7,128 nucleotides of DNA, taken from positions 13,951 through 21,078 of the forward strand of contig MHKO01000044.1 of the NCBI GenBank assembly GCA_001818435.1, in the 5' to 3' direction. The DNA comes from Candidatus Komeilibacteria bacterium RIFCSPLOWO2_02_FULL_48_11. GTDB taxonomy: Bacteria; Patescibacteriota; Patescibacteriia; UBA2169. Positions within the stretch are counted from its first letter, which is position 1; each line of letters begins with the position of its first letter. The position numbers and the translations under genes were made by a program. Below are positions 5,209 to 7,128 of this stretch, in pieces. A model generated the notes under the pieces. The model had not been told where the DNA came from, did not search any database, and saw nothing but the letters and a program-made list of their open reading frames with translations.

Positions 5209-5793
5209 ATGTCCGAAAAAGAGCTTATTATAAAATTACGCCAACAGACCGGCGCTGGCATCATGGACATCAAAGAGGCTCTGCAGGAATCCGGCGTCGA
5301 TGAAGCCAAAGCCATTGAGTTTTTGCGCAAAAAAGGCCAAAAGATAGCTGCCAAGCGCGCCGAGCGCCAAGCTGGCGAGGGCTGGATTGGCTCTTACGTG
5401 CACTCTAATGGCAAAGTGGCCGGGTTTGTGAGCTTGAAATGCGAGACTGATTTTGTGGCCCGCAACGCCGAATTTCAGGCTCTGGCCCATGATTTGGCCA
5501 TGCACGCGGTGGCCTCCAACCCCATTTACTTAAAACCCGAAGACGTGCCAGCCGAGATAATTGAGAAAGAAAAAGAGATTTATAAGGCCGAGGCCGCGCA
5601 GGCCGGCAAAACAGGGGATATGGTCGATAAAATCATCGAGGGCAAACTGTCCAAGTTCTATAGCGATGTCTGTTTTTTAAAGCAGCCATATTTCAAGGAT
5701 GACGCTAAAACCGTGCAAACGCTTTTGGATGAGGCCACGGGTAAGATTGGGGAGAAGATTGAGATAGGAGAATTCAAAAGAGTTCAAATTTAA
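5209..5793 (+). CDS. tsf: Translation elongation factor Ts
   Basis: EF-Ts is the guanine-nucleotide exchange factor that releases GDP from EF-Tu. The 194-residue protein has an N-terminal UBA-like domain (about 1-50) with LRQQTGAGIMDIKEAL and the core motif TDFVARN at 80-86, which contacts EF-Tu. A short core follows (HDLAMHAVASNP, 94-105) and the C-terminus has GEKIEIGEFKRV. It is much shorter than the E. coli form (about 280 residues), close to the compact form known from Thermus, and carries a single core repeat. No Shine-Dalgarno precedes the ATG at 5209; the hairpin repeat ends 10 bases upstream. Its place after rpsB is the usual gene order, and translation may depend on coupling or an AT-rich start region. 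Confidence 0.96.
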   Translation: MSEKELIIKLRQQTGAGIMDIKEALQESGVDEAKAIEFLRKKGQKIAAKRAERQAGEGWIGSYVHSNGKVAGFVSLKCETDFVARNAEFQALAHDLAMHAVASNPIYLKPEDVPAEIIEKEKEIYKAEAAQAGKTGDMVDKIIEGKLSKFYSDVCFLKQPYFKDDAKTVQTLLDEATGKIGEKIEIGEFKRVQI

Positions 5794-5799
5794 AAGCAT

Positions 5800-5869
5800 C
5801 GTCATCCTGAACGAAGTGAAGGATCCCAAAATTAAACATGAGATCCTTCGGCTACGCCTCAGGATGACG
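5800..5869 (+). repeat. Hairpin repeat of the CGTCATCC family, copy 2 (tsf-pyrH spacer)
   Basis: The 70-base element has perfect 11-base ends, CGTCATCCTGA (5800-5810) and TCAGGATGACG (5859-5869). An inner 8-base stem GAAGGATC (5818-5825) / GATCCTTC (5842-5849) is separated by an AT-rich loop. It starts 6 bases after the tsf stop and ends 7 bases before the pyrH start. The ends belong to a repeat type with GTCATCC...GAAGGATC that I recognise as widespread in bacterial intergenic regions. It has no ORF. Confidence 0.88.
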
Positions 5870-5876
5870 CGACCAT

Positions 5877-6587
5877 ATGAAGCTTAAATACAAACGCATT
5901 CTCATTAAATTCTCAGGTGAGGCTTTCTCGGGCAAAAAGAGTTTTGGCCTGGACTTTGGCTCAATCCGCGCCATTGCCAAAGAACTGGTGGGGCTCCGCC
6001 GGGCCGGGGTTGATTTGGCCGTGGTCGTCGGAGGCGGCAACATTTTCCGGGGCCGCGCCATTCCTCGCCAGACCATTGATCAGGCCACGGCCGATTACAT
6101 GGGCATGATTGGCACTTTGATTAATGCTTTGGCCTTGCAGGCTGAGATTGAAAAGCAAGGAGCCGAAACCCGGGTCATGACCGCGCTTTCCATGAAAGAA
6201 GTGGCTGAAGATTATATCCGGCGCAAAGCCACCAGCCATCTCTCAAAAGGGAGAATCGTGCTCTTCGCGGCCGGCACCGGCAACCCGTATTTCACCACGG
6301 ACACGGCCGCGGCCTTGCGAGCCTTGGAAATCGGCGCTGAGGTTCTTCTTAAGGCCACTACTCACGTGGATGGCGTCTATACCGGGGACCCAAATAAAGA
6401 CAAGAAAGCCAAGAAGCTCTCGGAAGTCACTTTTCAAGAAGCATTGGTGCAACATTTAAAAATAATGGATTCCACGGCTTTCAGTTTATGCCAAGATAAC
6501 AAACTGCCGACTGTGGTCTTTAAATATGAACCCGGAGTCTTGGCCAAAGTGTTGCGCGGCGAAAAGGTGGGCACTCTGGTTAGGTGA
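5877..6587 (+). CDS. pyrH: UMP kinase
   Basis: The cytoplasmic enzyme phosphorylates UMP to UDP with ATP. At 236 residues it has the normal length of the bacterial amino-acid-kinase-fold UMPK. Motifs are KFSGEAF at 11-17 (phosphate binding), GGGNIFRG at 52-59, ADYMGMIGTLINALALQ at 72-88, GTGNPYFTTDTAA at 133-145 (UMP binding), VDGVYTGDP at 164-172 (ATP site) and DSTAF at 198-202. The ATG at 5877 is the only sensible start. AGGA at 5861-5864 is 12 bases away, rather far for a Shine-Dalgarno, and lies in the end of the hairpin repeat. pyrH follows tsf as in many bacteria, but the usual next gene frr is not adjacent; a large inverted repeat and a new promoter follow. Confidence 0.97.
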   Translation: MKLKYKRILIKFSGEAFSGKKSFGLDFGSIRAIAKELVGLRRAGVDLAVVVGGGNIFRGRAIPRQTIDQATADYMGMIGTLINALALQAEIEKQGAETRVMTALSMKEVAEDYIRRKATSHLSKGRIVLFAAGTGNPYFTTDTAAALRALEIGAEVLLKATTHVDGVYTGDPNKDKKAKKLSEVTFQEALVQHLKIMDSTAFSLCQDNKLPTVVFKYEPGVLAKVLRGEKVGTLVR

Positions 6588-6600
6588 AAATAGGCGCATT

Positions 6601-6715
6601 AATCCAGCACCATATTTATCACAAATTTTCGCAAATAACAGAGTAGAGATGCAGCCGTCGCGCTGCATGTTTTATTATTGGTTATCACGGTTTGTGATAA
6701 ATATGGTGCTGGATT
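6601..6715 (+). repeat. 115-base element with perfect 25-base terminal inverted repeats
   Basis: Bases 6601-6625 are the exact reverse complement of 6691-6715; the arm begins AATCCAGCACCATATTTATC. Inside, ATAAC (6635-6639) can pair with GTTAT (6681-6685), and ATGCAGC (6649-6655) pairs with GCTGCAT (6662-6668) around a 6-base loop. The whole element could fold into one long interrupted stem. There is no ORF of interest and no clear target-site duplication. It is best described as a MITE-like element, a strong mRNA 3'-end hairpin for pyrH, or both. It differs in sequence from the repeats flanking tsf. Confidence 0.85.
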
Positions 6716-6742
6716 GACTATTTATAGTCTTTATGATATGAT
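6714..6742 (+). promoter_or_regulatory. Promoter of the sigma region 4 gene
   Basis: TTGACT (6714-6719) and TATGAT (6737-6742) are exactly 17 bases apart. The expected start near 6749 gives a leader of about 55 bases. The first two bases of the -35 box are the last two bases of the inverted-repeat element, so the element end contributes to the promoter. Confidence 0.65.
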
Positions 6743-6750
6743 ATCAAAAG

Positions 6751-6797
6751 ATTGGCTGAAAAAAGGTCTTTTTTAGCTAATTTTAGCCAATTTTTTT
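6751..6797 (+). terminator. Terminator-like hairpin in the leader of the sigma region 4 gene
   Basis: ATTGGCT (6751-6757) pairs with AGCCAAT (6785-6791), followed by an unbroken T-run 6791-6797. Inside, AAAAAAG (6759-6765) pairs with CTTTTTT (6768-6774). GGCT can pair alternatively with AGC at 6775-6777, giving a shorter hairpin without a terminator. It ends 6 bases before the ATG, just downstream of the promoter, so it may be a leader attenuator. Alternatively it may stop read-through from pyrH, or may only be an AT-rich start region. Confidence 0.4.
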
Positions 6798-6803
6798 AAA
6801 TAT

Positions 6804-7128
6804 ATGGAAGACCAAGTAACTTCAATTTTAGACAAAGTAATGGCTGCCAGCGAACAGCAGGAACTGGCCAGTTTTGATCCCATTCAAATTGTGGTTACTC
6901 TTTTCCGTGAATTAGGAAACCGCGAACAAGATGTTTTGCGGCGTCGGTTTGGTTTGTATGGCCAGGAAGCGGAAACTCTGGAAGAGATTGGTAAAAGTTA
7001 CAGTGTTACCCGCGAACGGGTGCGCCAAATTGAGAACGCGGCCATTAAGAACGTCAAAAACCGTCCTTATTTTGTGGAAACCGTTAAGCCGGTTAATATC
7101 GTGGTTTTGTCCAGTTTGGAAAAGCACG
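6804..7128 (+). CDS. Sigma-70 region 4 helix-turn-helix protein lacking other sigma regions (partial)
   Basis: The open frame gives 108 residues from ATG at 6804 and is cut by the right edge. Residues 37-51 (LGNREQDVLRRRFGL) are sigma region 4.1-like, and 58-77 (TLEEIGKSYSVTRERVRQIE) are a near-perfect region 4.2 helix-turn-helix, the part of a primary sigma factor that reads the -35 box. Only about 36 residues come before it, so regions 1, 2 and 3 are absent and it cannot be an ordinary sigma factor. The sequence after residue 90 (FVETVKPVNIVVLSS) is not sigma-like. In Patescibacteria I recall region-4 proteins fused to a C-terminal HARE-HTH domain, as found in the RNA polymerase delta subunit; that would fit but lies outside the window. 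It could be a DNA-binding regulator or polymerase-associated factor. No Shine-Dalgarno is seen. It has its own promoter and a hairpin leader. Confidence 0.8.
   Translation, partial: MEDQVTSILDKVMAASEQQELASFDPIQIVVTLFRELGNREQDVLRRRFGLYGQEAETLEEIGKSYSVTRERVRQIENAAIKNVKNRPYFVETVKPVNIVVLSSLEKH

Noticed and set aside
4992..5303. 103-residue ORF spanning the rpsB-tsf spacer
   Set aside because: It overlaps rpsB and tsf in another frame, and its unique part is only the hairpin repeat.
5065..5869. CRISPR array formed by the repeats around tsf
   Set aside because: There are only two unequal palindromic elements with a gene between them; no regular spacers and no cas genes.
6601..6715. Rho-independent terminator for pyrH
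   Set aside because: The long stem is not followed by a T-run on the plus strand, so a classical intrinsic terminator is not supported.

Overview
The window reads as a stretch of bacterial chromosome with about 50% GC and short intergenic spaces. It most likely comes from the Candidate Phyla Radiation (Patescibacteria). That placement is an inference from overall character: compact versions of core genes, several genes with no Shine-Dalgarno, CGTCATCC-type hairpin repeats between housekeeping genes, and a sigma region 4 protein that lacks the rest of a sigma factor. No marker gene here settles the phylum.

Layout from left to right. The 5' part of rpmE (ribosomal protein L31) runs leftward off the edge and is divergent from glnA (type I glutamine synthetase). 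A spacer with three copies of an 11-base motif leads to a 66-residue zinc-ribbon protein of unknown function. Next comes a 258-base control region followed by a 528-residue citramalate synthase (cimA), closed by a strong terminator. A GC-rich hairpin, a promoter and a structured leader then precede rpsB, tsf and pyrH, the usual ribosomal protein S2 / EF-Ts / UMP kinase cluster. Two hairpin repeats of one family sit on either side of tsf. After pyrH there is a 115-base element with perfect 25-base terminal inverted repeats, then a promoter, a terminator-like hairpin and the start of the sigma region 4 protein, cut by the right edge.

The most interesting item is the region before cimA (2202-2365). 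A promoter is followed by a 24-codon leader ORF in which six of seven consecutive codons are isoleucine, and then by a rho-independent terminator. Three leader segments can pair in the mutually exclusive arrangement of a classical amino-acid attenuator: 1:2 protector, 2:3 antiterminator, 3:4 terminator. The controlled gene encodes the first step of the threonine-independent route to isoleucine, so the sensed amino acid matches the pathway's end product. I therefore read it as a ribosome-mediated isoleucine attenuator.

Together, glnA and cimA indicate some amino-acid biosynthesis (glutamine; isoleucine via citramalate). The right half is a translation and nucleotide housekeeping unit. The remaining pathway enzymes (leuB/leuCD/ilv type) are not in the window.
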